DNA of 62,656 bases from Nocardia asiatica NBRC 100129 (GTDB taxonomy: Bacteria; Actinomycetota; Actinomycetes; Mycobacteriales; Mycobacteriaceae): positions 1-62,656 of the forward strand of contig NZ_BAFS01000271.1 in the NCBI RefSeq assembly GCF_000308415.1, written 5' to 3'. Under the pieces are notes generated by a model. That model searched no databases, was not told the origin of the DNA, and was given only the letters and a program-made list of their open reading frames with translations. A program made the translations under genes and the position numbers. Below, piece by piece: positions 1 through 7,962 of the stretch; the stretch's first letter is position 1, and each line of letters begins with the position of its first letter.

Positions 1-811
1 GCTTGACCACCGGCTCGTCGGAGGTGAGCAGCACCTCGCGAGGGCCGAACATGACCAGCTGACGACGGAACAGCATGCCGATGTTGTCCGGCACCGTACG
101 CGCGAGGTTGATGTTGTGCGTGACGATGAGGATGGTGGCGTCGATCTGGGCGTTGATGTCGATCAGCAGCTGCGACAGGTACGAGGTGCGCACCGGGTCC
201 AGACCCGAGTCGGGCTCGTCGACGAGGATGATCTGCGGATCCAGCACGAGGGCGCGGGCCAGCCCGGCGCGTTTGCGCATACCGCCGGAGATCTCGCCCG
301 GCAGCTTGCCCTCGGCCCCGAGCAGACCGGTGAGCTCCAGCTTCTCCATGACGATCTTCTTGATCTCGGATTCGCTCTTCTTGGTGTGCTCGCGCAACGG
401 GAACGCCACGTTGTCGAACAGGTTCATCGACCCGAACAGCGCGCCGTCCTGGAACAGCACGCCGAACAGCTTGCGGATCTCGTAGAGCTCCTTGTTGGAG
501 CAGGTGGTGATATCGGTGCCGTCGATGTAGATGGAGCCGCGTTCGGGGCGCAGAAGTCCGATCAACGACTTCAGGAACACCGACTTACCGGTGCCCGACG
601 GGCCCAGCAGCGCGCTGACCTCGCCCGAGGGCAACGTCAGAGATACGTCCTGCCAAATTCGCTGTGAACCGAAAGACTTGGTTACACTCTCGGTCCTGAC
701 CTCGACGCCCACGCCAACCTCCACAATTCTCAGCGAGCTGCCCACCGGCGAACCGCGCGCTCGGGCATCGCGGTGCGTCACGTCACAGTGGGTTCGGTCA
801 CTGTAACCCAT
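1..811 (-). CDS. mkl: Mce transporter ATPase Mkl/MceG (C-terminus beyond window)
   Basis: ATP-binding subunit that energises Mce-type lipid importers at the inner membrane. The reading frame was translated from the reverse strand. It shows Walker A GPSGTGKS near residues 70-77, the signature ISGGMRKRAGLARAL, Walker B IILVDEPDSGLD, and the MlaF-like stretch NLFDNVAFPLREHTKKSES. The ATG at 811 gives MGYSD, matching the start of the M. tuberculosis protein (from memory); an internal GTG near 712 is the alternative. About 270 residues are present of roughly 350, and the rest lies left of base 1. Its position downstream of rplJL matches mycobacteria. Confidence 0.93.
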   Translation of the reverse strand, partial: MGYSDRTHCDVTHRDARARGSPVGSSLRIVEVGVGVEVRTESVTKSFGSQRIWQDVSLTLPSGEVSALLGPSGTGKSVFLKSLIGLLRPERGSIYIDGTDITTCSNKELYEIRKLFGVLFQDGALFGSMNLFDNVAFPLREHTKKSESEIKKIVMEKLELTGLLGAEGKLPGEISGGMRKRAGLARALVLDPQIILVDEPDSGLDPVRTSYLSQLLIDINAQIDATILIVTHNINLARTVPDNIGMLFRRQLVMFGPREVLLTSDEPVVK

Positions 812-902
812 GAGAGAGACGGGGCACACCCCGACCTGACCGCAGAGTAACTCCGCAATCCTCTTGGTATTGGCAATTGCGGTGAGATTGCCGGAGAACG
901 CA

Positions 903-934
903 AACGGGCGATCCCCAAAAGGGGACCGCCCGTT
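903..934 (-). terminator. Hairpin after rplL
   Basis: Inverted repeat AACGGGCG-a-TCCCC, loop AAAA, GGGGA-c-CGCCCGTT, about 20 bases past the rplL stop in the direction of transcription. No strong T tract follows, as is common in actinobacterial terminators. The rest of 812-953 holds no gene and should carry the mkl promoter. Confidence 0.75.
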
Positions 935-953
935 CGGCGTGTTCCGGTCGGAA

Positions 954-1334
954 TTACTTGACCGAGACCTTCGCGCCGGCCTCTTCCAGCTTCGCCTTGG
1001 CGGCCTCGGCGGCCTCCTTGGCGACCTTCTCCAGGATCGGCTTCGGAGCGCTCTCGACGAGGTCCTTGGCTTCCTTCAGGCCCAGGCCGGAGACGATCTC
1101 GCGGACCACCTTGATGACCTGGATCTTCTTGTCGCCGGCGCCCTCGAGGACGACGTCGAACTCGTCCTGCTCCTCGGCGGCCTCGGCCGGAGCGGCGGCA
1201 CCGCCGACGGCGGCGACGGCGACCGGAGCAGCCGCGGTGACCTCGAACTTCTCCTCGAACTTCTTCACGAAGTCCGACAGCTCGAGCAGGGTCATGTTGC
1301 CGAAGGTCTCGAGCAGTTCGTCAACGTTGGCCAT
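954..1334 (-). CDS. rplL: 50S ribosomal protein L7/L12
   Basis: Stalk protein of the large ribosomal subunit that recruits translation GTPases. At 126 residues it has normal length: an N-terminal dimerisation helix (LLETFGNMTLLELSDFVKKF), an Ala-rich hinge around residues 35-55, and the conserved C-terminal factor-binding domain (KIQVIKVVREIVSGLGLKEA). ATG start with an upstream GGAAA. It lies 54 bases downstream of rplJ, and the two are surely cotranscribed. Confidence 0.98.
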   Translation of the reverse strand: MANVDELLETFGNMTLLELSDFVKKFEEKFEVTAAAPVAVAAVGGAAAPAEAAEEQDEFDVVLEGAGDKKIQVIKVVREIVSGLGLKEAKDLVESAPKPILEKVAKEAAEAAKAKLEEAGAKVSVK

Positions 1335-1388
1335 TGTTGTTTCCTTTCGGTAGTTGCTGTCTGTGCGGGCGAGTCGTGCCGCCCGGTC

Positions 1389-1928
1389 TTACTCGGCGGC
1401 AGTTCCGCCTTCTTCGGCCTGCTTCTTCTCCTGCAGCGCGGCGGCCAGGCGGGCCACCTGCGAGGCGGGAGCGTTGAACAGACCGGCGGCCTTGGCCAGG
1501 TTGCCCTTCAGCGCGCCGGCCAGCTTGGCCAGCAGCACCTCGCGGGTCTCCAGGTCGGCGATCCGCTCGACCTCGGACACGGACAGCGGAGCGCCGTCCA
1601 TGTAGCCGCCCTTGATGATGAGCGCCTTGTTGTCCTTCGCGAAGGTCTTCAGGGCCTTGGCCGCGTTGACCGGCTCACCGGTGATGAAGGTGATCGCGGT
1701 CGGTCCGACGAACAGGTCGTCGAGGCCTTCCACGCCCGCCTCGGCGGCGGCCCGCTTGACCAGGGTGTTCTTGGCGACGGAGTACGTGGCGTCGGCGCCG
1801 AGCGCGCGCCGCAGCTCGGTGAGCTTGCCGACCGACAGGCCACGGTATTCCGTGACGACGGTGGCCGTCGAGCTCTTGAACTGCTCCGCGATCTCCTCGA
1901 CCGCAGTGACCTTCTCGGGTTTTGCCAT
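1389..1928 (-). CDS. rplJ: 50S ribosomal protein L10
   Basis: Stalk base protein that binds 23S rRNA and carries L7/L12 dimers on its C-terminal helix. At 179 residues it is close to the mycobacterial length. I chose the ATG giving MAKPEKVTAVEEI because GGAGG lies 7-8 bases upstream and L10 proteins start this way. The open frame continues 23 codons further upstream without family similarity. L10 typically autoregulates its operon through the mRNA leader; a hairpin with a T tract lies upstream (1999-2026). Confidence 0.97.
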   Translation of the reverse strand: MAKPEKVTAVEEIAEQFKSSTATVVTEYRGLSVGKLTELRRALGADATYSVAKNTLVKRAAAEAGVEGLDDLFVGPTAITFITGEPVNAAKALKTFAKDNKALIIKGGYMDGAPLSVSEVERIADLETREVLLAKLAGALKGNLAKAAGLFNAPASQVARLAAALQEKKQAEEGGTAAE

Positions 1929-1990
1929 ACTTCGCCTCCTCTCTGATTGGTCGGTTCGTATACGCGAACTACCGATCAGGGGCCGGCGAC

Positions 1991-2026
1991 AAAACAAACG
2001 CCCCGAACGCAGAGCGTTCCGGGGCG
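1991..2026 (-). terminator. Intrinsic-terminator-like hairpin in the rplJL leader (possible L10 attenuator)
   Basis: On the minus strand a 12-bp stem (CGCCCCGGAACGC paired with GCGTTCGGGGCG, one bulged base, 3-base loop) at 1999-2026 is followed directly by TTTGTTTT. It ends about 62 bases before the rplJ start codon, so transcription initiating upstream would have to read through it. This is the arrangement of a transcription attenuator. L10-leader control of rplJL is established in other bacteria; regulation here is inferred. Confidence 0.6.
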
Positions 2027-2390
2027 CAACAGAAAACCGATCAGGGACAGACCCGAATCAATTCCCAGCCTCGGCTCTCCCTGCGTGGGCCGCCGGCAAT
2101 GTCGCCGGACCTTCGACCGAACCCATACGGGATCGGCGACCAACGGTCTTCGGTAGAACGGATTGGGTAGCGATCGAACTCGTCGATAACTGACGTCCAA
2201 TGTACCTGCACAGGTTCCCATCTGCCAAAACGCCCCGAACAGGACGCCCGACCCCAGCTGTTCAGCGCCCGTTCCGTCGCACTGCGCAACCTCGCGCCCC
2301 AGCCACGCCGCCACCCTCGGCCAACACCGAAACCTCCTGAGCAGGCATTTTGCCCGCGCGCCGGTCAGCCGACGCCGCGCGTCTCCGACA
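2027..2390. other. Gene-free leader/promoter region of rplJL
   Basis: Lies between the vapC-like stop and the attenuator hairpin. Open frames here have no initiation signals or family similarity. It should contain the rplJL promoter and the L10-binding leader. I could not place a convincing -35/-10 pair. Confidence 0.5.
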
Positions 2391-2789
2391 TCAGTCGGCC
2401 GGTTCGACTCTGCTGATGGTTTTCACCTTGTCGATGCCTTTGTCGAAGGAGGCGACGCTGGAGCCGGGGTCGGCCTCGGCCAACGCGACCAAATAGGCGT
2501 CGGCGAAGGACAGTCGATGATGCTCGTAGACATCGATCGTCCGAATAAGCAGTGCGGGATCGTCTGTCACCACGTTCCGAGATCCGATCAAGGCTCGGGA
2601 CAATGCCGCGACCTGTGGACGAGCCACTCGGTAGACGCTCTGCAGGACGTAGACCATCTCGGCCAGAATCAGATCCGGCAGATGTAGCGTCTCCGATTCC
2701 GCGAGGAAGGCGGTAGCCCGCTTCCCCATCTCCGGCGGATCCTGCGTGAAGTGGCGGACCAGGATGTTCGTGTCCAGGAAGACCGTCAC
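2391..2789 (-). CDS. PIN-domain toxin, VapC type
   Basis: Predicted ribonuclease toxin. At 132 residues it shows the PIN hallmarks: VFLDTNILVR at the N-terminus (first acidic residue), LILAEMVYVL (Glu), SFADAYLVALAE (Asp) and SFDKGIDKV (Asp). I chose the GTG at 2789 because its GTGA overlaps the antitoxin stop by four bases, the usual coupling of such pairs; the longer ORF adds 18 residues lacking any PIN feature. RNA targets cannot be read from sequence. Confidence 0.88.
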   Translation of the reverse strand: MTVFLDTNILVRHFTQDPPEMGKRATAFLAESETLHLPDLILAEMVYVLQSVYRVARPQVAALSRALIGSRNVVTDDPALLIRTIDVYEHHRLSFADAYLVALAEADPGSSVASFDKGIDKVKTISRVEPAD

Positions 2790-3037
2790 ACTTCGCCTTC
2801 CTGCCATTGCGCGGCCCAGGCGGCTTCCCGAACTTCGTCCCACGACTTCTCGCGAACTTCGGGCGGCACCGGCACGCTACCCGCCAGCTCGAGCAGATCG
2901 GGCGTCCGTGCGAGCACGACGACTTGCCCTTCCACGCGGAACAGCACGTTGTCCCCCACCTGTAGGTCCAGCGCTTCTCGAACCGCCTTGGGCACAGTGA
3001 GCTGGCCTTTCGACGTCAACCGAGCCTGGGCGTCCAT
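2786..3037 (-). CDS. AbrB/SpoVT-type antitoxin, VapB-like
   Basis: At 83 residues, with an N-terminal swapped-hairpin DNA-binding domain (RLTSKGQLTVPKAVREAL, then VGDNVLFRVEG) and a C-terminal tail (VREKSWDEVREAAWAAQW) of the kind that wraps the toxin. It precedes the toxin and overlaps it by GTGA. Such antitoxins usually repress their own operon with the toxin as corepressor. A GGAGTG motif lies upstream of the ATG. Confidence 0.88.
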   Translation of the reverse strand: MDAQARLTSKGQLTVPKAVREALDLQVGDNVLFRVEGQVVVLARTPDLLELAGSVPVPPEVREKSWDEVREAAWAAQWQEGEV

Positions 3038-3108
3038 GACCCACTCCTTACGTTGGCTGCAAAGTAAGGATACGCGGAATCGTCCACGACTCGCGCCGAG
3101 TGAACGCG

Positions 3109-3139
3109 AAGGGCGGGAACGCTGTGCGTTCCCGCCCTT
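3109..3139 (-). terminator. Terminator after rplA
   Basis: Perfect 14-bp stem AAGGGCGGGAACGC / GCGTTCCCGCCCTT with a 3-base loop, starting 21 bases past the rplA stop. It separates the rplKA operon from vapBC and could act on either strand. Confidence 0.8.
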
Positions 3140-3159
3140 CAGCGGTGTTCGGTGTCGCG

Positions 3160-3873
3160 CTACGCGTCCTCTTCGAGGAGGTTGCGGGTGCGGTTCGGGT
3201 CCACCGGGATGCCCGGTCCGGTGTTCGTCGAGACCGTCACCTTCTTGACGTAGCGGCCCTTGGCGGTCGACGGCTTGGCCCGCAGGATCTCGTCCAGCGC
3301 GGCGCCGTAGTTCTCCACCAGCTTGGCGTCGTCGAAGGACGCCTTGCCGATGACGAAGTGCAGGTTGGCCTGCTTGTCGACCCGGAAGTTGATCTTGCCG
3401 CCCTTGATGTCGTTGACGGCCTTGGTCACGTCGGTGGTGACCGTGCCCGTCTTCGGGTTCGGCATCAGGCCACGCGGGCCGAGAACGCGCGCGATCCGGC
3501 CGACCTTGGCCATCTGGTCCGGGGTGGCGATCGCGGCGTCGAAGTCCAGCCAGCCGCCCTGGATCCGCTCGATCAGGTCCTCCGCGCCGACGGCGTCGGC
3601 GCCTGCGGCCTCGGCCTCGGCGGCCTTCTCGCCCGCCGCGAACACGATGACGCGGGCGGTCTTACCGGTGCCGTGCGGCAGGTTGACCGTGCCGCGGACC
3701 ATCTGATCCGCCTTGCGGGGATCCACGCCCAGACGTACGGCGACCTCGACGGTCGCGTCGGTCTTGGTGCTGGAGGTCTCCTTGGCCAGGCGCGCGGCGG
3801 CCAGCGGGGAGTAGAGCTTGGTGCGATCGACCTTCTCGGCCGCGGCGAGGTACGCCTTGCTTCTTTTTGCCAT
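3160..3873 (-). CDS. rplA: 50S ribosomal protein L1
   Basis: L1-stalk protein that binds 23S rRNA near the E site and, in many bacteria, represses its own rplKA mRNA. Length is 237 residues, as expected. Conserved stretches include VNLPHGTGKTARVIVFA, VGRIARVLGPRGLMPNPKTGTVT and KGRYVKKVTVSTNTGPGIPVD. ATG preceded by AAGGACAGAG. It lies 75 bases after rplK. Confidence 0.98.
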   Translation of the reverse strand: MAKRSKAYLAAAEKVDRTKLYSPLAAARLAKETSSTKTDATVEVAVRLGVDPRKADQMVRGTVNLPHGTGKTARVIVFAAGEKAAEAEAAGADAVGAEDLIERIQGGWLDFDAAIATPDQMAKVGRIARVLGPRGLMPNPKTGTVTTDVTKAVNDIKGGKINFRVDKQANLHFVIGKASFDDAKLVENYGAALDEILRAKPSTAKGRYVKKVTVSTNTGPGIPVDPNRTRNLLEEDA

Positions 3874-3948
3874 GATTCTCTGTCCTTGTTCGTGGTTCAG
3901 ACGTGGTTATCGGGCCTGGCCGGCCCTCCCACCAGGGAGCGGTCGCGC

Positions 3949-4383
3949 TCAGCCTTCGACGGTGATGCCCATCGAACGCGCGGTACCCGCGATGATCTTG
4001 GCCGCCTGCTCGAGGTCGTTGGCGTTCAGATCTTCCTGCTTGGTCTTGGCGATCTCGCGCACCTGGTCCATGGTCACCTTGGCGACCTTGTTGCGGTGCG
4101 GCTCGGCCGAGCCCTTCTGCACGCCCGCGGCCTTCAGCAGCAGCTTGGCGGCCGGTGGGGTCTTCAGCTTGAAGTCGAACGACCGGTCCTCGTACACCGA
4201 GATCTCGACCGGGATGACGTTGCCACGCTGCGACTCGGTCGCGGCGTTGTACGCCTTGCAGAACTCCATGATGTTGACGCCGTGCTGACCGAGCGCGGGG
4301 CCGACCGGAGGGGCCGGGTTCGCCTGGCCGGCCTGGATCTGAAGCTTGATGATCCCGGCGAGCTTCTTCTTCTTGGGGGGCAT
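3949..4383 (-). CDS. rplK: 50S ribosomal protein L11
   Basis: Binds the GTPase-associated region of 23S rRNA and is needed for RelA-type stringent signalling and for thiostrepton sensitivity. At 144 residues it has the Pro-rich N-terminal helix ([19 protein letters not shown]) and the C-terminal rRNA-binding domain ending in [17 protein letters not shown] lies just before the ATG. Cotranscribed with rplA and probably nusG. Confidence 0.98.
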
Positions 4384-4478
4384 CTTTCTTTCCTAGGTGT
4401 TTGTTGTCCTTGCTCTTTGCAAGTCTGGTGGACCAACCCGCGGCGCGGGCCGATTCTCCCGTCGCTGACGGAACGGAT

Positions 4479-5294
4479 CTAGATCTTCGCGACCTGGGTG
4501 AACGCCAGCTCGACCGGGGTCTCGCGGCCGAAGATGGACACGAGCACCTTGAGCTTCTGCTGTTCGGCGTTGACCTCGGAGATGCTGGCGGGCAGGGTCG
4601 CGAACGGGCCGTCCATGACGGTCACCGACTCGCCGACCTCGAAGTCGACCTCGATGACCGGCTTCGGCGCGACTTCGCCGCCCGCCGTCTCGGTGGTCGC
4701 GGAAGCGGCCGCCGCGGCGGGCTTCTTCTGCTGCTGCGCGGCCGGGACGAGGAACTTCACCACGTCATCGATGGACAGCGGCGAGGGCCGCGAGGTGGCG
4801 CCGACGAATCCGGTCACGCCGGGAGTGTTGCGCACCGCGCCCCACGACTCGTCGTTGAGTTCCATCCGGACCAGGATGTAACCGGGCAGCACCTTGCGGT
4901 TGACGTGCTTGCGCTGACCGTTCTTGATCTCGGTGACCTCTTCGGTGGGCACCTCGACCTGGAAGATGTAGTCCTCCAGGTCCAGGTTCTGCACGCGGGT
5001 CTCGAGGTTGGCCTTCACCTTGTTCTCGTAGCCGGCGTAGGAGTGGATGACGTACCACTCGCCGGGGGCGCGCCGCAGCGCGGCCTTCATCTCGGCGACG
5101 GGATCGGCGGGCTCGGCGTCGACGGCCGGGGCAGGGGCGGACTCAGCGGGCTCCGATTCCTCGACCGCGGGCTCGTCGGTCGCGAACTCCTCGACGGAGT
5201 CGGTGGGCTCGGCCACCGCGTCGTCGGCCGGGAACTTGTCGTGTGTGTCGTTCTCCGGGGTGCTCACTGGGGCACTCGCTTCCTGTGTCGTCAC
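4479..5294 (-). CDS. nusG: Transcription termination/antitermination factor NusG
   Basis: Binds RNA polymerase through its NGN domain and couples it to Rho or to ribosomal protein S10 through its KOW domain. NGN starts around residue 100 (EWYVIHSYAGYENKVKANLETR); KOW is at the C-terminus (GESVTVMDGPFATLPASISEV). The first 95 or so residues form an acidic, Ala/Glu/Pro-rich extension, as in other actinobacterial NusG. I chose GTG at 5294 because AGAGG sits 6 bases upstream; the in-frame ATG at 5300 abuts that motif. Confidence 0.95.
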   Translation of the reverse strand: MTTQEASAPVSTPENDTHDKFPADDAVAEPTDSVEEFATDEPAVEESEPAESAPAPAVDAEPADPVAEMKAALRRAPGEWYVIHSYAGYENKVKANLETRVQNLDLEDYIFQVEVPTEEVTEIKNGQRKHVNRKVLPGYILVRMELNDESWGAVRNTPGVTGFVGATSRPSPLSIDDVVKFLVPAAQQQKKPAAAAASATTETAGGEVAPKPVIEVDFEVGESVTVMDGPFATLPASISEVNAEQQKLKVLVSIFGRETPVELAFTQVAKI

Positions 5295-5386
5295 GTACAT
5301 CCTCTGCGTGCCGGGCCGGGCGCGCGGCGAAACAACTTCCACCCGTGTCCGCCCCGGGATCGGCTACCGGCGTCGGCGTCGTTCAG

Positions 5387-5782
5387 CTAGCCGAACAGCC
5401 AGTTGACACCCTTGATGAACGCCAGATCCAACCCGCTGATGAACGCGACCATGAAAATCACGAACACCAGAACAACGCTCGTATAGGTGACCATCTGCTT
5501 CCGGTTGGGCCAGATCACCTTGCGCAGTTCCGCGATGACCTCACGCAGGAACTTGATCAAACGCTTGAACGGATTACCCGACTTCTTGCGTTCGGCCCGA
5601 TCGGTCTTGGTTGCCTTCCGCGACGGACGGTCGAGCGTGGCGACCGTGCCCGTGTCGACCTGAGAGGACGCAGTACGAGTCCGCCGAGCAGACCGCTTTC
5701 CGCTCGGCCGTGCCGCCGCGGCGGTGTCATCGCCGTCGTCGGCGGCATGTGCGCCGCGGCGAATATCCCGCTCGTCGCTCAC
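5387..5782 (-). CDS. secE: Preprotein translocase subunit SecE
   Basis: Clamp subunit of the SecYEG channel. At 131 residues it has a long charged N-terminal extension typical of actinobacteria, the conserved amphipathic helix (FLREVIAELRKVIWPNRKQM), and one transmembrane segment (VVLVFVIFMVAFISGLDLAF). I chose GTG at 5782: it follows GGAGAAGGC and its GTGA overlaps the stop of an upstream micro-ORF (5779-5859). The open frame runs further upstream only through that repeat. Confidence 0.95.
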   Translation of the reverse strand: MSDERDIRRGAHAADDGDDTAAAARPSGKRSARRTRTASSQVDTGTVATLDRPSRKATKTDRAERKKSGNPFKRLIKFLREVIAELRKVIWPNRKQMVTYTSVVLVFVIFMVAFISGLDLAFIKGVNWLFG

Positions 5783-5859
5783 GCCTTCTCCTCGCTGCGC
5801 TCGGTGCCGTCGTGCGCGATGCGCGCTGTGCCAATGGCTCGCTCGCCACGCTCGCTCAC
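5779..5859 (-). repeat. MIRU-like 5' element with 26-aa micro-ORF, before secE
   Basis: Begins with GTGAGCGAGCG at 5859, which has its own AGAGG 6 bases upstream, and ends with TGA overlapping the secE GTG as GTGA. The frame between is open for 26 codons and starts VSERGERAIGTA. The same length (77 bases between the two start codons) and a related peptide recur before menE. Sister elements lie before grcC1 and hemD. Whether the peptide is made is unknown; re-initiation at secE is inferred. Confidence 0.7.
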
Positions 5860-5890
5860 GTCGATCCTCTCTCGTCGCTGGCAATCAGGG

Positions 5891-5963
<73 letters not shown>

Positions 5964-6184
5964 TCGGTTGGACATCGCTGTCCGTCCAACCACTGTCCGA
6001 TATTCAGTTGTGTCCTGGTGTCACACGACACGCGCGCCACTCCGGCAGTTGCCGGCCCCGTCGGCGATCCTCGCGGATCACCTGGAACCAGCCCCACAGA
6101 GCAGCGCGCAGCGGCTGGCGACCCCAGAAACCTGAGTGTACGTTACCGTCCGCGCCATTAGCCAATCCGGGTCGCTGTAGCTGG

Positions 6185-7258
6185 TCAGGCCAGCTGCACC
6201 GTCGCCGTGGCACGGCCGAAGATCTTCTTTCCAGCCGACTTCGCCACGATGGCCACGACCGCCGTCCTCGACTCCGGATCGACCGATTTCACCTTACCGG
6301 TGTACTCGATCTCGGCGGCTTCGTCGGTGCCCACGTAGACCGGGCTGGTGAAGCGGACGTTGTACTCCTTGATCGCGCCGGGATCGCCGAGCCAGGAGGT
6401 GACAAATCCGCCGCCGAGGCCCATGGTGAGCATGCCGTGCGCGACGACGTTGTCCAGGCCGACCAGCTTCACGACTTCGTCGCTCCAGTGGATCGGATTG
6501 GCGTCGCCGGAGACGCCCGCGTAGTTGACCAGATCGCCGCGGGTGAGCCGGACGATACGGGTCGGCAGCTCGTCGCCGACCGAGACGTCCTCGAAGCGGA
6601 TGGCGTGCTTGGTGCGTACCGCCTCCGGCACCTGCGCGACCGGTGCGGGCGCCTGCGTCGCGGGAGGCGTGCTGCGCGGGCTGTGGCCCGGCGCTTCCTC
6701 GCCGATGCCGTGCATGAGCACGTTGCGGACGGCGGCGTTGAGGTTCGGGTCGATGTCGGCGCCGCTGCGGCCGACCAGCGTGGTGTAGGTGGTGAGTACC
6801 AGCTCGTCGTTCTGCGCGGTGACGATGTTCTTGGTGACCATGATGTCGCCGCCGAAGGCCTGGCGGAACGAATGCAGGTAGACGTCGCAGGTGAGCTGGT
6901 CGCCGACCTTGATCGGGCGATGGAACTCCAGGATCTGGTCGGTCTGCATGATCTGGCTGAGGTCGTAACCGGTGACGACCTGCTCGAACAGTTTGCGCTG
7001 GGCCAGGATGCCGACCAGGGAGATGAAGGTCACCGGCGCGAGCAGGTTGTCGTACCCGTACTCCTGCGCCACGTCCTCGTCCCAGTGCACCGGGTGGTAG
7101 TCCTGCACGGCGCGGGCGTACTCCCGCACCTTCTCGCGGCCGACCTCGTAGTAGTCGTCGACGCGGTAGTGGTGACCGACCATCGCCGCGGCATTCGCCG
7201 CGGGGTCGAGTTCCTCGCCCGTCTGGACCGCTTCGTCTGTACCGGTGTTGATTGTCAC
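6185..7258 (-). CDS. Fused (3R)-hydroxyacyl-ACP dehydratase HadA-HadB
   Basis: FAS-II dehydratase of meromycolate elongation. M. tuberculosis has separate hadA, hadB and hadC at this locus; here one 357-residue chain holds both halves. The HadA-like hotdog occupies about residues 28-180 (HYRVDDYYEVGREKVREYA) and the HadB-like hotdog about 225-357. HadB has the catalytic pattern D-x4-H in GDANPIHWSD; the HadA half also shows D-x4-H (QDYHPVHWD), which M. tuberculosis HadA lacks. No hadC follows. I chose GTG at 7258 because TACAGT ends 6 bases before it, a leaderless arrangement; GTG at 7288 is the alternative. Confidence 0.9.
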   Translation of the reverse strand: MTINTGTDEAVQTGEELDPAANAAAMVGHHYRVDDYYEVGREKVREYARAVQDYHPVHWDEDVAQEYGYDNLLAPVTFISLVGILAQRKLFEQVVTGYDLSQIMQTDQILEFHRPIKVGDQLTCDVYLHSFRQAFGGDIMVTKNIVTAQNDELVLTTYTTLVGRSGADIDPNLNAAVRNVLMHGIGEEAPGHSPRSTPPATQAPAPVAQVPEAVRTKHAIRFEDVSVGDELPTRIVRLTRGDLVNYAGVSGDANPIHWSDEVVKLVGLDNVVAHGMLTMGLGGGFVTSWLGDPGAIKEYNVRFTSPVYVGTDEAAEIEYTGKVKSVDPESRTAVVAIVAKSAGKKIFGRATATVQLA

Positions 7259-7338
7259 GGGAGGACTGTACCTATCTGACCCCGTCACCCGGAGTCTGCG
7301 GAGCGCTCACCACCGCACCCGCACCGTGAAAATGCGTC

Positions 7339-7362
7339 AGGGCCGGACAGCTGTCCGGCCCT
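7339..7362 (-). terminator. Palindromic hairpin between rpmG and hadAB
   Basis: Perfect 24-base palindrome centred on AGCT with arms AGGGCCGGAC / GTCCGGCCCT. On the minus strand it is followed by GACGCATTTTC. It probably ends the tRNA-Thr/tRNA-Met/rpmG transcript before the hadAB promoter. Confidence 0.6.
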
Positions 7363-7435
7363 CGCGGTGCCACGGCCCGAGATACCGGGATGCGACTCCC
7401 GGCGCTACACCACGCGGTAGTTCACGCGCGGAGGA

Positions 7436-7606
7436 CTAGCGGGATTCGCGGTGCGCCCGGTGCGTGCCGCAGTTCGGGCAGAACTTCTTCAGCTCCAGCC
7501 GGTCCGGGTCGTTACGCCGGTTCTTCTTGGTGATGTAGTTGCGGTGCTTGCACTGCTCGCAGGCCAAGGTGATCTTTGGCCGGACATCGGTGGACTTCGC
7601 GGCCAC
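7436..7606 (-). CDS. rpmG: 50S ribosomal protein L33
   Basis: 56-residue zinc-ribbon type L33 with both CxxC pairs ([11 protein letters not shown] and [13 protein letters not shown]). GTG start ([14 protein letters not shown]) with AAGAAGG upstream; the longer frame would run back into tRNA-Met. A paralogue with or without the cysteines is often found elsewhere in actinobacteria and may respond to zinc; that cannot be judged here. Confidence 0.96.
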
Positions 7607-7648
7607 GATATGCCTTCTTTCCGGTACCTGATGGGCTTGTATCGGTTG

Positions 7649-7724
7649 TGGTAGCGATGGCCGGACTTGAACCGGCGACACAACGATTATGAGTCGTTTG
7701 CTCTACCGACTGAGCTACACCGCC
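7649..7724 (-). tRNA. tRNA-Met (CAT), elongator type
   Basis: Cloverleaf from the minus strand: acceptor GGCGGTG pairs with CATCGCT (one G-T pair), D-arm TAGCTCAGTCGGTAGAGC, anticodon CAT in ACTCATAAT, T-arm CCGGTTCAAGTCCGG. CCA is encoded at the 3' end. Presence of the 1-72 pair and lack of an initiator-type stem favour elongator Met. It lies just upstream of rpmG. Confidence 0.95.
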
Positions 7725-7800
7725 ACGGCGTCGCATTGCCATGGTGCCGAGCCCGCACTACGGGAGCGATGCCGAGTCGGTCACCACCGGCAATCCGGCG

Positions 7801-7873
7801 AGCCCCCTAACGGAATCGAACCGTTGACCTTTTCCTTACCATGGAAACGCTCTGCCGACTGAGCTAAGGGGGC
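7801..7873 (-). tRNA. tRNA-Thr (GGT)
   Basis: 73-nt cloverleaf from the minus strand. Acceptor GCCCCCT pairs with AGGGGGC, anticodon GGT in CATGGTAAG, T-arm AACGGTTCGATTCCGTT. CCA is not encoded. First gene of a tRNA-Thr/tRNA-Met/rpmG transcription unit. Confidence 0.96.
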
Positions 7874-7932
7874 ATGACTACTTCCGCACCGAGCTCCGAA
7901 CGCTCGACCTCAGCGCGGTGAAGTCTTGAACG

Positions 7933-7962
7933 AGGTTACACACTCACCGGTCTCAGCGCCAA
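7933..7962 (-). promoter_or_regulatory. Candidate promoter for tRNA-Thr/tRNA-Met/rpmG
   Basis: On the minus strand, TTGGCG and TAACCT are separated by 18 bases, with the -10 about 60 bases before the tRNA-Thr 5' end. This is the best sigma-70-like pair in the region. Prediction only. Confidence 0.4.

Noticed and set aside
1976..2314. 112-codon minus-strand frame upstream of rplJ
   Set aside because: Overlaps the leader hairpin, has no ribosome site and no family similarity.
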